Assembly: GCF_039539525.1 (NCBI RefSeq)
Contig: NZ_BAABDH010000039.1
Coordinates: forward strand, 1 to 64,000
Source of the DNA: Hymenobacter algoricola
GTDB taxonomy: Bacteria > Bacteroidota > Bacteroidia > Cytophagales > Hymenobacteraceae
Reading direction: 5' to 3'
DNA length: 64,000 bases
Shown: one piece after another, positions 33,595 to 41,811 of the stretch
Position numbering within the stretch: position 1 is the first letter of the stretch
Layout: every line of letters starts with the position of its first letter
The notes under the pieces: model-generated
What the model was told of the DNA's origin: nothing
Seen by the model: the letters and a program-made list of their open reading frames with translations, nothing else
The model's database searches: none
Position numbers and translations under genes: made by a program

Positions 33595-35373
33595 ATGACT
33601 ACTCGCGGTAAAATCGTAATCGGGGCGCTGCTGGCAGTGCTCCTGTACTTCGGCATCAACAAGCTGGTATCCAGCGGCGCCGTGTTCAAAAAAGCCGAAA
33701 CCCAGTCGGTACTGCTCAACTCCATCGAGCTGCCGGCCGTGGCCGCCGGCTCCCGGACCAACATCGTGGTACCTCTGGCCCCGCTGCCGGGCACGGCGCC
33801 GGCGGAGAAAGGCGCCCCGGTCACCTGGGAAGTAATGGCCTGGAACTCGCAGATGGCCGGCATGCTGGCCAACGGCGGCCCCCGCACCACTACCGGCTCG
33901 GCCATGGCGGCCAACGGCCTCGATATGCAGATCATCCGCCAGGACGACGTGGCCAAGATGCAGGCTGACCTGGTAAAAAATGCCCTGGATCTGCAGTCTA
34001 ACCCCGACGCGCCCGGCCTCATCGTCAGCATTATGGGCGACGGACTGCCGGCCTTCTCGGCCGTGCAGACCCAGCTGGCCAAGGCCGGCACCGGCCTGCA
34101 GGTTATTCCCTACAGCTGCGGCAAGTCGTTTGGCGAAGACAAGCTGATGGGACCCAAGGAATGGCTCGACAACCCCAAGCTGGCCCTGGGCAAAACCATT
34201 GCCTGCTACCTGCGCGACGGCGACCAGAACATTGCCCTGAAATGGTGCGCCGACAACGGCCTGAAGGTCAACCCCGACGAAACCACCTACGACCCCGAGG
34301 CCGTGAACTTTATGGCCGCCTCCGACTTCCTGGTGGCCGCCGAAAAGTACATTCTCGGCAAGCCCGAGCAGCGCACCAAAATCGTGAAGGGCAAGGACAC
34401 CGGGGTGAAAGTGGACGTGGTAGCCGACGGCGTAGCTACCTGGACGCCCGGCGACGTGAACATTGCCAAGCAGAAAGGCGGCCTGGTCAACATCGTCTCG
34501 ACCAAGGACTACTCCAACCAGATGCCCAACATTATGGTGACCACCAAGCGCTGGTACGATGCCCACCCCAAGGAAGTGGAAGGCATCATGACGGCCATGG
34601 CCGTGGCCGGCGACCAGGTGAAAAGCCACCCCGAAGCCCTGGCCCGCGCCGCCGACATCTCCGCCGCCGTGTATGGCGACCAGGACAAGCCCGGCGCCTA
34701 CTGGCTGAAGTACTACAAAGGCGTGAGCGAAGCCGACCGCAACGGCGAGGTAGTGGAGCTGGGCGGCAGCAAGGCCTTCAACTTCAGCGACAACCTGACT
34801 TTGTTCGGGCTCGACAACGGCGGCACCAACATCTACGCTGCCGTGTACAAGACCTTCGGCGACGTGCAGAGCAAGCTCTACCCCAAGGAGCTGCCCAGCT
34901 ACGTACCCCTGGATGACATGCTGGACCTGAGCATCCTGAAAAAGCTCCAGGCTCAGTACAAGGGCAAAGCTATTGCCCCGGCCGAAACCCAGCAGTTTGC
35001 GGCCGACGACGAAATCCGCCGCAGCGTGAGCAAGCGGGCCTGGAACATCGAGTTCAACACCGGCCAGAGCTCCTTCACCCCCACCGCCGAGCGGGAGCTC
35101 CGCCAGCTCTTCGACGACCTCGTGGTAGCCGGCCGCCTGAAAGTGGCCGTGCACGGCCACACCGACAACGCCGGCGACCCGCAGAAGAATCAGCAGCTCA
35201 GCGAGGACCGCGCCCTGGCCGTGGAGCACTGGCTGGAAGCCAAGAGTGCCAGCGCCTTCCCCGCCGGCCGGGTGCAGGTGTACGCCCACGGCGCCACCGC
35301 GCCAGTAGCCTCCAACACGACTCCGAACGGCAAAGCCCAGAACCGTCGCGTGGAAATCGTGCTGGGCAACTAA
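33595..35373 (+). CDS. Membrane-anchored substrate-binding protein fused to OmpA domain
   Basis: A 592-residue fusion. One membrane helix (about 8-24) anchors it to the inner membrane. Residues about 75-440 form a periplasmic binding-protein domain of the phosphate/NitT-SsuA type (WEVMAWNSQMAG, GLIVSIMGDGLP, VTTKRWYDAHPKEVEG). Residues about 470-592 form an OmpA C-terminal domain (VAVHGHTDNAGD, QNRRVEIVLGN) that should bind peptidoglycan. It is followed by a matching ABC permease and ATPase. So the receptor of the transporter would be tied to both the membrane and the cell wall. The ligand is unknown. Databases list such proteins as 'phosphate ABC transporter substrate-binding/OmpA family', but phosphate specificity is unproven. 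Confidence 0.85.
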   Translation: MTTRGKIVIGALLAVLLYFGINKLVSSGAVFKKAETQSVLLNSIELPAVAAGSRTNIVVPLAPLPGTAPAEKGAPVTWEVMAWNSQMAGMLANGGPRTTTGSAMAANGLDMQIIRQDDVAKMQADLVKNALDLQSNPDAPGLIVSIMGDGLPAFSAVQTQLAKAGTGLQVIPYSCGKSFGEDKLMGPKEWLDNPKLALGKTIACYLRDGDQNIALKWCADNGLKVNPDETTYDPEAVNFMAASDFLVAAEKYILGKPEQRTKIVKGKDTGVKVDVVADGVATWTPGDVNIAKQKGGLVNIVSTKDYSNQMPNIMVTTKRWYDAHPKEVEGIMTAMAVAGDQVKSHPEALARAADISAAVYGDQDKPGAYWLKYYKGVSEADRNGEVVELGGSKAFNFSDNLTLFGLDNGGTNIYAAVYKTFGDVQSKLYPKELPSYVPLDDMLDLSILKKLQAQYKGKAIAPAETQQFAADDEIRRSVSKRAWNIEFNTGQSSFTPTAERELRQLFDDLVVAGRLKVAVHGHTDNAGDPQKNQQLSEDRALAVEHWLEAKSASAFPAGRVQVYAHGATAPVASNTTPNGKAQNRRVEIVLGN

Positions 35374-35376
35374 GCT

Positions 35377-35517
35377 CCCCCCCGGCCCCCTCTCCTTGGG
35401 GGGAGGGGGAACCACGGCGGCGCGGACACATTGGGCGGTTATCTCACTTTGTCATTCACCTCTTCCCTCTCAACCACCCCAGAACACACCCCTCTCCCCA
35501 AGGAGAAGGGCCGGGGG
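35377..35517. repeat. Inverted C/G-rich repeat between SBP-OmpA and permease genes
   Basis: Left arm at 35377-35410 and right arm at 35489-35517 contain CCCGGCCC-C-CTCTCCTTGGGG and its inverted form. The sequence is much like a common dispersed intergenic element of Hymenobacter-type genomes; it may also act as a transcription attenuator. Confidence 0.65.
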
Positions 35518-35529
35518 TGAGGTCCTCCC

Positions 35530-36306
35530 ATGAAAACCCTCTTCACCCCCAACGCCCAGCCGCCCCGCGCCACCTTCCTCTTGATGGTGGCGGCGCAGGG
35601 GCTGGTCTTGCTGCTGCTGTGGCTGTTCTATCCGCTGCAGCTGTTCCCCTCGCTGGGCGAGGTCTTCCGCTCCCTCCGCGACTTAATTACGTCCCAGGGG
35701 CTGATTCAGGAGCTGTGGGCCAGCATGACCACGGCCCTGCAGGCCCTGAGCGTGGCTACCATTTTGGCTTTGCTGATATCCTACCTCACGGCGCTGCCCT
35801 TCTTCCGGCCCATTGCCTACGCGGCCTCCAAGATGCGCTACCTCACCCTCACCGGCCTCACCTTCTTCATGGCCCTGCTGCTCAGCTCGGGCCACCAGGT
35901 GAAGCTCTCGGTGCTCATCTTCGGGGCCACGGTGTATCTGGTGACGGGCATGACCAGCGTGATTCTGACCACCACCCAGGAGGAAATGGACCACGCCCGC
36001 ACCCTGGGCATGAGCGAGTGGCGCAGCTTTCTGGAGGTAGTAGTGCTGGGCAAGCTCGATGAGATGCTGGAGGTGGTCCGCCAGAACTTTGCCATCATCT
36101 GGACCATGATTACCCTGGTTGAAACCTTGTACCAGTCGGAGGGCGGCATCGGGCTGCTGCTCTACAAGCAGAACCGCTACCTCCACCTCGACGGGGTGCT
36201 GGCCATCCAGCTCGTCATCCTGGCCACCGGCGCCGCTCAGGACTACGTGTTCGTGCTGTTGCGCCGGGTGTTCTTTCCCTATTCCGTGCTGACGGCGGCG
36301 AAGTAG
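35530..36306 (+). CDS. ABC transporter permease, NitT/TauT type
   Basis: A 258-residue inner-membrane protein with six predicted helices and a cytoplasmic EAA-like loop (DHARTLGMSEWRSFLEVVVL, about 156-175) that docks on the ATPase. Together with the gene at 36555 and the SBP-OmpA protein it makes one importer-type ABC system. The start ATG at 35530 follows the inverted repeat. The spacer of about 250 bases to the ATPase gene is unusual within an ABC operon and contains a tandem-repeat array. Confidence 0.85.
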   Translation: MKTLFTPNAQPPRATFLLMVAAQGLVLLLLWLFYPLQLFPSLGEVFRSLRDLITSQGLIQELWASMTTALQALSVATILALLISYLTALPFFRPIAYAASKMRYLTLTGLTFFMALLLSSGHQVKLSVLIFGATVYLVTGMTSVILTTTQEEMDHARTLGMSEWRSFLEVVVLGKLDEMLEVVRQNFAIIWTMITLVETLYQSEGGIGLLLYKQNRYLHLDGVLAIQLVILATGAAQDYVFVLLRRVFFPYSVLTAAK

Positions 36307-36320
36307 CTGGTAAAATGCTT

Positions 36321-36350
36321 GTTGCGGGTTGGGTTTGGTCTGTTGCGGGT
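36321..36350 (-). repeat. Inverted copy of the 21-bp repeat unit
   Basis: GTTGCGGGTTGGGTTTGGTC is the inverse of one unit type of the array that begins at 36352. It can pair with that unit and make a hairpin just after the permease stop codon. Confidence 0.7.
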
Positions 36351-36351
36351 C

Positions 36352-36498
36352 CGCGACAAGAAGAAGTGAACCCGCGACAGACCAAACCCAACCCGCGACA
36401 GCTTAAACCCAACCCGCGACAAGAAGAAGTGAACCCGCGACAGACCAAACCCAACCCGATTAAAGCAAAAGGCAACCCGCGTCAACAAATCAACAAGT
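36352..36498 (+). repeat. Tandem array of seven 21-bp units
   Basis: Units of exactly 21 bases start at 36352, 36373, 36394, 36415, 36436, 36457 and 36478. Five begin CGCGACA and the last two are degenerate. Unit types alternate A-B-C-A-B, where A continues AGAAGAAGTGAACC and B continues GACCAAACCCAACC. The array is in the spacer between permease and ATPase genes. The period equals two helical turns, so it could be an array of protein-binding sites; it could also be a simple repeat expansion. Confidence 0.85.
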
Positions 36499-36554
36499 GA
36501 CTAAAGTCACTACCCGCAAACGCACAGTCTCACTTCTTCCTCATCTCACCACCT

Positions 36555-37379
36555 ATGACTCCCTATTCCTACAAAGAGCCCGTCCTGACCCTGGAAGGCG
36601 TTTCGATGAGCTACCACGGCGAAGTGATTCTGCGCGACATCGACGCCCAGGTGCTCGACGTGGTGCGGCCGGGCATGAGCCAGGGGCAGGTCGTGGGGTT
36701 CTACGGCCGCTCCGGCATCGGCAAGTCGGTGCTCTGCCGCATCATGGCCGGGCTGCTGGCCCCCAGCCGGGGCACCGTGCGGGTAGGCGTCGGGCAGCAG
36801 GCCGTAGCCCCCGGGGCCGTGGGCTTCGTGCAGCAGCGCTACCCTTTGTTCGACCACCGCACCCTGTTCGACAACCTGCTCGTGGCCGCCCAGCGCAAGC
36901 ACGAGCCCGAAGCGGCCCGCCAGCAGGTGGAAAGCTACCTGGAACGCTTCTGCCTGAGTCAGCATCGTAAAAAGTACCCCGCCCACCTTTCCGGCGGCCA
37001 GCGCCAGCGCGCCGCCATTGCCCAGCAGCTGCTCTGCTCCGACCACCTGATCCTGCTCGACGAGCCCTTCTCCGGCCTCGACGTGGCCATGATCGACGAG
37101 GTAAAGAAGATCATCCTCGAAGTGACGACGATGGACGAGCTGAACACCGTCATCATCGTCTCCCACGACATCGTGACCACCACCGCCCTGGCCGACCGCC
37201 TCTGGCTGCTGGGCTACGAGCGGGACGCCGCCGGCCAGCTCCTCCCCGGCGCCACCATCCATAAAGACCACCAGTACAACCTGGCCGAAATGGGCTTAGC
37301 GTGGCACGAGAACGTGGAATCCGAGCCGGAGTTTGGGAAGTTCGTGGAGCATATCAAGGAGGAGATTCGGCGGAGCTAA
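36555..37379 (+). CDS. ABC transporter ATP-binding protein
   Basis: A 274-residue cytoplasmic ATPase. Walker A GRSGIGKS is at about 56-63, Q-loop GFVQQRYPLF, signature HLSGGQRQRAAIAQQL, Walker B LILLDEPFSGLD and H-loop VSHD. It belongs with the permease at 35530 and the SBP-OmpA receptor. The C-terminal extension after the H-loop (about 215-274) is longer than in most NitT-type ATPases. Its gene is followed after 64 bases by the response-regulator gene. Confidence 0.9.
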   Translation: MTPYSYKEPVLTLEGVSMSYHGEVILRDIDAQVLDVVRPGMSQGQVVGFYGRSGIGKSVLCRIMAGLLAPSRGTVRVGVGQQAVAPGAVGFVQQRYPLFDHRTLFDNLLVAAQRKHEPEAARQQVESYLERFCLSQHRKKYPAHLSGGQRQRAAIAQQLLCSDHLILLDEPFSGLDVAMIDEVKKIILEVTTMDELNTVIIVSHDIVTTTALADRLWLLGYERDAAGQLLPGATIHKDHQYNLAEMGLAWHENVESEPEFGKFVEHIKEEIRRS

Positions 37380-37410
37380 GCTCAAAGGACCCGCTCTAAT
37401 TTCTTCGCTC

Positions 37411-37418
37411 TACATTTG
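37411..37418 (+). promoter_or_regulatory. Candidate -7 box for the response-regulator gene
   Basis: TACATTTG, a full TAnnTTTG match, 25 bases before the ATG at 37444. No -33 TTG was seen at standard spacing. Confidence 0.4.
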
Positions 37419-37443
37419 CTTCGCACCCTATTCCGCCCATGCC

Positions 37444-38808
37444 ATGCCCACCGGAACCCTGCTCATCATCGACGACGAAGCCCGCCTGCGCCAGCTCCTG
37501 GGCCGGGTGCTGGAGCTGGAAGGCTACACGGTGTTGCAGGCCCCCGACGCCACCCGCGGCCTCGAAACCCTGGAGCAGCACGCCGCCGACGTGCTGGTAG
37601 TTGTCTCCGATGTGAAGCTGCCCGACGGCCACGGCGTGGACCTTATTCCCCGCTTCCGCAGCAAGGCCCCCGAGGCCGAAATCGTGCTGCTCACCGCCTT
37701 CGGCACCATCCCCGACGGTGTGCAGGCCATGAAAGCCGGCGCGTTCGACTACCTCACCAAGGGCGACTTTGAGCAGCAGCTCATCGTGGTGGTGGAGCGG
37801 GCGGCGGAAAAGGCGCGGCTGCGGCGGCGGGTAATCGAGCTGGAGCGAAGGGTAGGCCAGCAGTACCGGTTCGAGAGCATGATTGGCGAGTCGGCGGAGC
37901 TGAAGCGGGTGCAGCAGCTGGCCCGGCAGGTGGCGCCCACCGACAGCACGGTGCTGCTGGAAGGCCCCACGGGCTCGGGCAAGGAGCTGTTTGCCCAGGC
38001 CATTCACCAGGCCAGTGAGCGGAAGCTCAAGTCGTTCGTGGCCGTCAACTGCTCAGCCTTTCCGAAGGACCTGCTCGAATCGGAGCTGTTCGGCTACAAG
38101 AAGGGCGCCTTCACCGGGGCGCTGACCGACAAGAAGGGTTTGCTGGAGGAAGCCAACGGCGGCACGCTGTTTCTGGACGAAATCGGGGAGCTGGAGCTCA
38201 ACGTGCAGGCCAAGTTCCTGCGGGTGCTGGAGATGCAGCAGTTCACCAAGCTCGGCGACACCAAGCCCACCACCGTCAACGTGCGCCTGGTGGCCGCCAC
38301 CAACCGCAACCTGAAAGCGGAGGCCGCCGAGGGCCGCTTCCGCCCCGACCTCTACTACCGCCTCTCGGTGTTTACCATCACCGTGCCCCCGCTCAAGGCC
38401 CGCCCCGCCGATGTGGCCCCACTGGCCGACTACTTCCTGCAGTATTTCGCCGCCCGGCTGCAAAAGCGCCTGCCCGGCCTCGATGCCGAGTGCCTGCGCC
38501 TGCTGCAGCACTACGACTGGCCCGGCAATGTGCGGGAGCTGAAGAACGTGCTGGAGCGCGCCGCCATCCTGGCCCCCGCCGATGAGCCCCTGGCCGCCGA
38601 CTTTCTGCCCGACGAGTTCCACGCCCGCCCCCGCGGTGCCGGCCTCACCGCCAATCCCGACGACGAGAGCCTGCGGGCCGTGGAGGCCCGCCACATCCAG
38701 CGCATCATGCTCGACCAGGCCGGCAACAAGCCCGACGTGGCGAAGCGGCTCGGCATCGGCCTCACCACGCTGTATCGCAAGCTGCAGGAGTACGGGCTGG
38801 AGGGGTAG
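37444..38808 (+). CDS. Sigma-54-dependent response regulator, NtrC family
   Basis: A 454-residue activator from the ATG at 37444. A receiver domain (5-120) has DD at 10-11, phospho-acceptor Asp56 in VVSDVKLPDG and Lys106. A linker is followed by a sigma-54 AAA+ domain (145-380) with Walker A GPTGSGKE (174-181), the intact GAFTGA loop (221-226) that contacts sigma-54, and Walker B TLFLDEIGE (241-249). A Fis-type helix-turn-helix ends the protein (DVAKRLGIGLTTLYRKLQEY). The kinase at 39032 is its likely partner. The ABC cassette upstream is a likely target, but no clear -24/-12 site was found by eye. Confidence 0.92.
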   Translation: MPTGTLLIIDDEARLRQLLGRVLELEGYTVLQAPDATRGLETLEQHAADVLVVVSDVKLPDGHGVDLIPRFRSKAPEAEIVLLTAFGTIPDGVQAMKAGAFDYLTKGDFEQQLIVVVERAAEKARLRRRVIELERRVGQQYRFESMIGESAELKRVQQLARQVAPTDSTVLLEGPTGSGKELFAQAIHQASERKLKSFVAVNCSAFPKDLLESELFGYKKGAFTGALTDKKGLLEEANGGTLFLDEIGELELNVQAKFLRVLEMQQFTKLGDTKPTTVNVRLVAATNRNLKAEAAEGRFRPDLYYRLSVFTITVPPLKARPADVAPLADYFLQYFAARLQKRLPGLDAECLRLLQHYDWPGNVRELKNVLERAAILAPADEPLAADFLPDEFHARPRGAGLTANPDDESLRAVEARHIQRIMLDQAGNKPDVAKRLGIGLTTLYRKLQEYGLEG

Positions 38809-38825
38809 CCCGGTTCCATCAGAAC

Positions 38826-38965
38826 GGTCATGCCGAGACGCAGCCGAAGCATCTCGCTCGGGTCGTTGCCAAAGTACCCGTTATGCCTGATCTGGCGTCC
38901 GCTTGTCGAAGCGTCTCTCCCGCTTCGTTGAGCTACTAGCCTGACGCCCCCGAGCGAGATGCTTC
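38826..38965. repeat. Composite palindromic element between response regulator and kinase
   Basis: Perfect 18-base inverted arms at 38845-38862 and 38948-38965 (CGAAGCATCTCGCTCGGG and inverse) enclose copy B (38883-38930) of the 'ctggcgtccgc' repeat family seen also at 33493 and 61436. Confidence 0.8.
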
Positions 38966-39031
38966 GTTCCTGGCTTGGTGCGCCCCATGCCCTGCCTGGC
39001 GTTCCAGTTACATCATTATGCTTTTCCAGCC

Positions 39032-40492
39032 ATGAGCTTAAAGAACAAAATCCGCCTCAGCGTTTTCCTGCTGCTGCTGCTGCTGCTGGGGCTGGGCGGC
39101 TACGCCTTTTTCACCATCAGCCACCTCGAAGCCGGCGCCCCGGGCATCGAGCAGTCCGACTTCAACACGGCCCGCGGGGCGGTGCTGGCCTTTCTGCTGG
39201 CGGGCACCGCCGTGGGCATCACCATGATGGTGCGGCTGCCGCGCATGGTGGTGCGGCCCCTGCGCCGCCTCACCGTCGACGTGGAGCGGGTGGCCGACTC
39301 GGGTACGGCCACCCGCGTGGCGGTGGGCAAGCGCGACGAGGTGGGCACGGTGGCGGCAGCCGTCAACCGCGTGCTGAGCCAGGCCGAGGATGACCGCCGC
39401 ATCACCCTGGCCGAGCTGTTTACGGAGCGCAACCGCATGGAAAACCTCGTCCGTAGCCTCGACGAAGGGCTGCTGCTGCTCGATGAGCACGGCGTGATTG
39501 TGCTGGCCAACCCGGTGGCCTGCTTCCTGCTCGGGCTGCCGGCGCCGGCGCTGCTGGGCCACGTGGCGGCGGACGTGGCCCGCACCAACGAAACCGTGCG
39601 CAGCCTGCTGGTGCCGCTGGCCCAGGCCAACCTGGCCGGCGACAACGTGCCGGACCCCATCTTCACCTTTACCCACCAGATCAGGGCCCCGCACTACCAG
39701 CTCAGCATCAGCCCTATCGAAGCCGTGGTGCCGGCCCCGGGCAAGCCGGCCGCCGGGGGCCACATCTTCTGCCTGCGCAATGTGTCCGACTTCAAAAAGC
39801 TGGATCAGGTGAAGTCGAACTTTCTGGCGACCATCTCCCACGAGCTCAAAACGCCGCTGGCCAGCATCAACCTCAGCCTGATGCTGCTCCAGGATGAGCG
39901 TACCGACCCGGCGGAGCGGCAGCGTATTGCCGGCGGCATCCGGGAGGAAACCCAGCGCCTGCTCCAGATGGTGGGCCAGCTCATCGACGTGTCGCGCCTC
40001 GATGCCGGCGCCGACATCAAGCTCAACGTGCAGCCCGTGACCCTGGCCGACGTGGTGCGCTACGCCACCGACACCGTGCGTGCGCAGCTCGACGACAAGC
40101 AGCTGCGCCTCGAAACCCAGCTGCCCGACACCCTGCCCACGGCCCATGCCGACGTGGAGAAAACCACCTGGGTGCTCATCAACCTGCTGGCCAACGCCAT
40201 CCGCTACTCCCCGCCCGGGGAGGTACTGCTGCTCCGCGCCGTGCCTTGGGGCGACATGGTGCGCGTCAGCATCCACGACCAGGGGCCGGGCATTGCGCCC
40301 GAGTACCATAAGCGCATCTTCCAGCGCTTTGCCGAGCTGCCCGCCTCCGTCGGGCAGCGCCAGGGCAGCTCGGGGCTGGGGCTGAGCATCTCCCGGGAGT
40401 TTATCAGTGCCCAGGGCGGCCAGCTGTGGGTGGAAAGCGCCCCGGGCAAAGGCAGCATCTTCCTGTTTACCCTGCCGCTGGTGGCGGAATAA
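39032..40492 (+). CDS. Sensor histidine kinase with minimal periplasmic loop (HAMP-PAS-HisKA-HATPase)
   Basis: A 486-residue kinase from the ATG at 39032. Two membrane helices (about 10-28 and 49-67) are joined by only about 20 residues. HAMP (68-120), PAS (about 130-255), HisKA with phospho-acceptor His270 in FLATISHELKTPL, then HATPase with N box (LLANAIRY), G1 DQGPGIAPE and G2 GSSGLGLSIS. The near absence of a sensor domain recalls intramembrane-sensing kinases that take their signal from the membrane or a partner transporter; here that may be the ABC system upstream. Partner of the sigma-54 regulator. Confidence 0.9.
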   Translation: MSLKNKIRLSVFLLLLLLLGLGGYAFFTISHLEAGAPGIEQSDFNTARGAVLAFLLAGTAVGITMMVRLPRMVVRPLRRLTVDVERVADSGTATRVAVGKRDEVGTVAAAVNRVLSQAEDDRRITLAELFTERNRMENLVRSLDEGLLLLDEHGVIVLANPVACFLLGLPAPALLGHVAADVARTNETVRSLLVPLAQANLAGDNVPDPIFTFTHQIRAPHYQLSISPIEAVVPAPGKPAAGGHIFCLRNVSDFKKLDQVKSNFLATISHELKTPLASINLSLMLLQDERTDPAERQRIAGGIREETQRLLQMVGQLIDVSRLDAGADIKLNVQPVTLADVVRYATDTVRAQLDDKQLRLETQLPDTLPTAHADVEKTTWVLINLLANAIRYSPPGEVLLLRAVPWGDMVRVSIHDQGPGIAPEYHKRIFQRFAELPASVGQRQGSSGLGLSISREFISAQGGQLWVESAPGKGSIFLFTLPLVAE

Positions 40493-40518
40493 AGCCTCCG
40501 GGCGGGCAATAGGCGGGC

Positions 40519-41661
40519 CTACGGGCAGCTTTTTCGGTAGGCTTCCGCCGCGTACACATACCCCAGCTTCCCGGCCCGCCGGAAAAACTCGCAGGCCGCC
40601 GGCCGGTTGCCCTCCTGCTGCGCCAGCCGCCCCAGCAGAAAATTCACCTGCCCATTGCGCGGGCTGTTTTCCAGCACCTGCCGGTAATCGGTGCGGGCAG
40701 CCCCAAAATTCTGCTGCTTGTAGTAGGCCAGGCCACGGTAGGTCAGGTACTTGAGCGACAAGGGCTGCCGGGCCGTCAGGCGCTGGCGCAGGCCGGTGCT
40801 GAAGTCGTGCACGGCTTCCGGAAACCGGCGCAGCTCAAACAGCCGCAGCTCCCCGCGGGCCAGCCAGGCCGCGCTCAGCGTCGAGTCCAGCGTCACGGCC
40901 CGGGTCAGGCTCAGCTCCGCCGAGTCGGGCCGGCCCAGGCTGGCCTGGCACTGCCCCAGCCGAAACAGCAGCCCGGCCGTTTCCGGCACCGACTTGCTGT
41001 CGGCCAGAGCCGCGGAGTAGTCGGCGCGGGCGGCGCGGAAGTCGCGGTACATCAGCTGCTCCAGCTCGCCCCGACGGCGCAGGGCCTCACTGTACCGGGG
41101 CTTGAAGTGCAGGGCCTCGGTCAGAAAGCTGTGGGCCGCGCTCCACTCGCGCCGGGCGTAGGCGCGCACCCCGTCCTCGTAGTTGCTCACGGCCGTCACG
41201 TGGTCCATCGTCACCTTCACCGACAGCATAAACAGCAGCAGCAGCAAGAACAGGCCGGCCGTGAGCAGGTAGTCGCGGCGGGTGAACTTGGCGCGCTGCC
41301 GGGGCATGCGCTGATAGTGCCGCTCGGCCGCGCCGGCCGGGCGCCGGGTGCGGAGCGGGGCCGGCGGGGGCATGGGCACCCCGTACACCTGCTGGGCCTG
41401 GGGCGCGTACTGCTGCTGGCGCCGGGCTTCGTCGGCCCGGCGGGCCGCCTGCCGCAGCTGGTAGTCGTAGCCGGCGCGGCGGGTGGCGTCGCCGAGCACG
41501 TGGTAGGCGGCATTGACGGCTTTGAACTGCTCCTCAAACTGGGTGCTGCCCCCGTGCTTGTCGGGGTGAAAGCGTACCGCCAGCCGCTTGTACGCCCCCT
41601 TTATTTCTGCCGCCGGCGCGGTGGCTGAAACGCCCAATACCTGATAGTGATTCTGACTCAA
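40519..41661 (-). CDS. J-domain membrane protein with TPR repeats
   Basis: About 380 residues from the TTG at 41661, which directly starts the J domain (NHYQVLGVSATAPAAEIKGAY, with HPD at 32-34). An Arg/Pro/Gln-rich linker and one membrane helix (about 128-148) follow, then TPR-like helical repeats to the C-terminus. A DnaK-recruiting J protein anchored in the membrane, probably serving an envelope or assembly process. An ATG start further upstream would overlap the holin-family gene's promoter region and adds non-J sequence. It is convergent with the kinase gene, 26 bases apart. Confidence 0.8.
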   Translation of the reverse strand: MSQNHYQVLGVSATAPAAEIKGAYKRLAVRFHPDKHGGSTQFEEQFKAVNAAYHVLGDATRRAGYDYQLRQAARRADEARRQQQYAPQAQQVYGVPMPPPAPLRTRRPAGAAERHYQRMPRQRAKFTRRDYLLTAGLFLLLLLFMLSVKVTMDHVTAVSNYEDGVRAYARREWSAAHSFLTEALHFKPRYSEALRRRGELEQLMYRDFRAARADYSAALADSKSVPETAGLLFRLGQCQASLGRPDSAELSLTRAVTLDSTLSAAWLARGELRLFELRRFPEAVHDFSTGLRQRLTARQPLSLKYLTYRGLAYYKQQNFGAARTDYRQVLENSPRNGQVNFLLGRLAQQEGNRPAACEFFRRAGKLGYVYAAEAYRKSCP

Positions 41662-41811
41662 AACGCGGCAGTATATAGTAAAAGTAAGGCCTTTTTCAGA
41701 CACGAAGCCTACTTTCCCGTATGGAATGGACGGCTCGAAAAACACCGTTTCCCGTTGTTTTCGGCCGCTGCCCTTCTAAACATTATTCTTCGCCTTTCTT
41801 CTCCCCGCCGT

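Noticed and set aside
36279..36488. Minus-strand peptide with repeated RVGFGLS blocks
   Set aside because: This is a translation of the 21-bp tandem array (7 codons per unit). There is no sign it is expressed; the repeat is better described at the DNA level.
36352..36498. CRISPR array
   Set aside because: The units are contiguous without spacers, only 21 bases, and partly degenerate; no cas gene is present.
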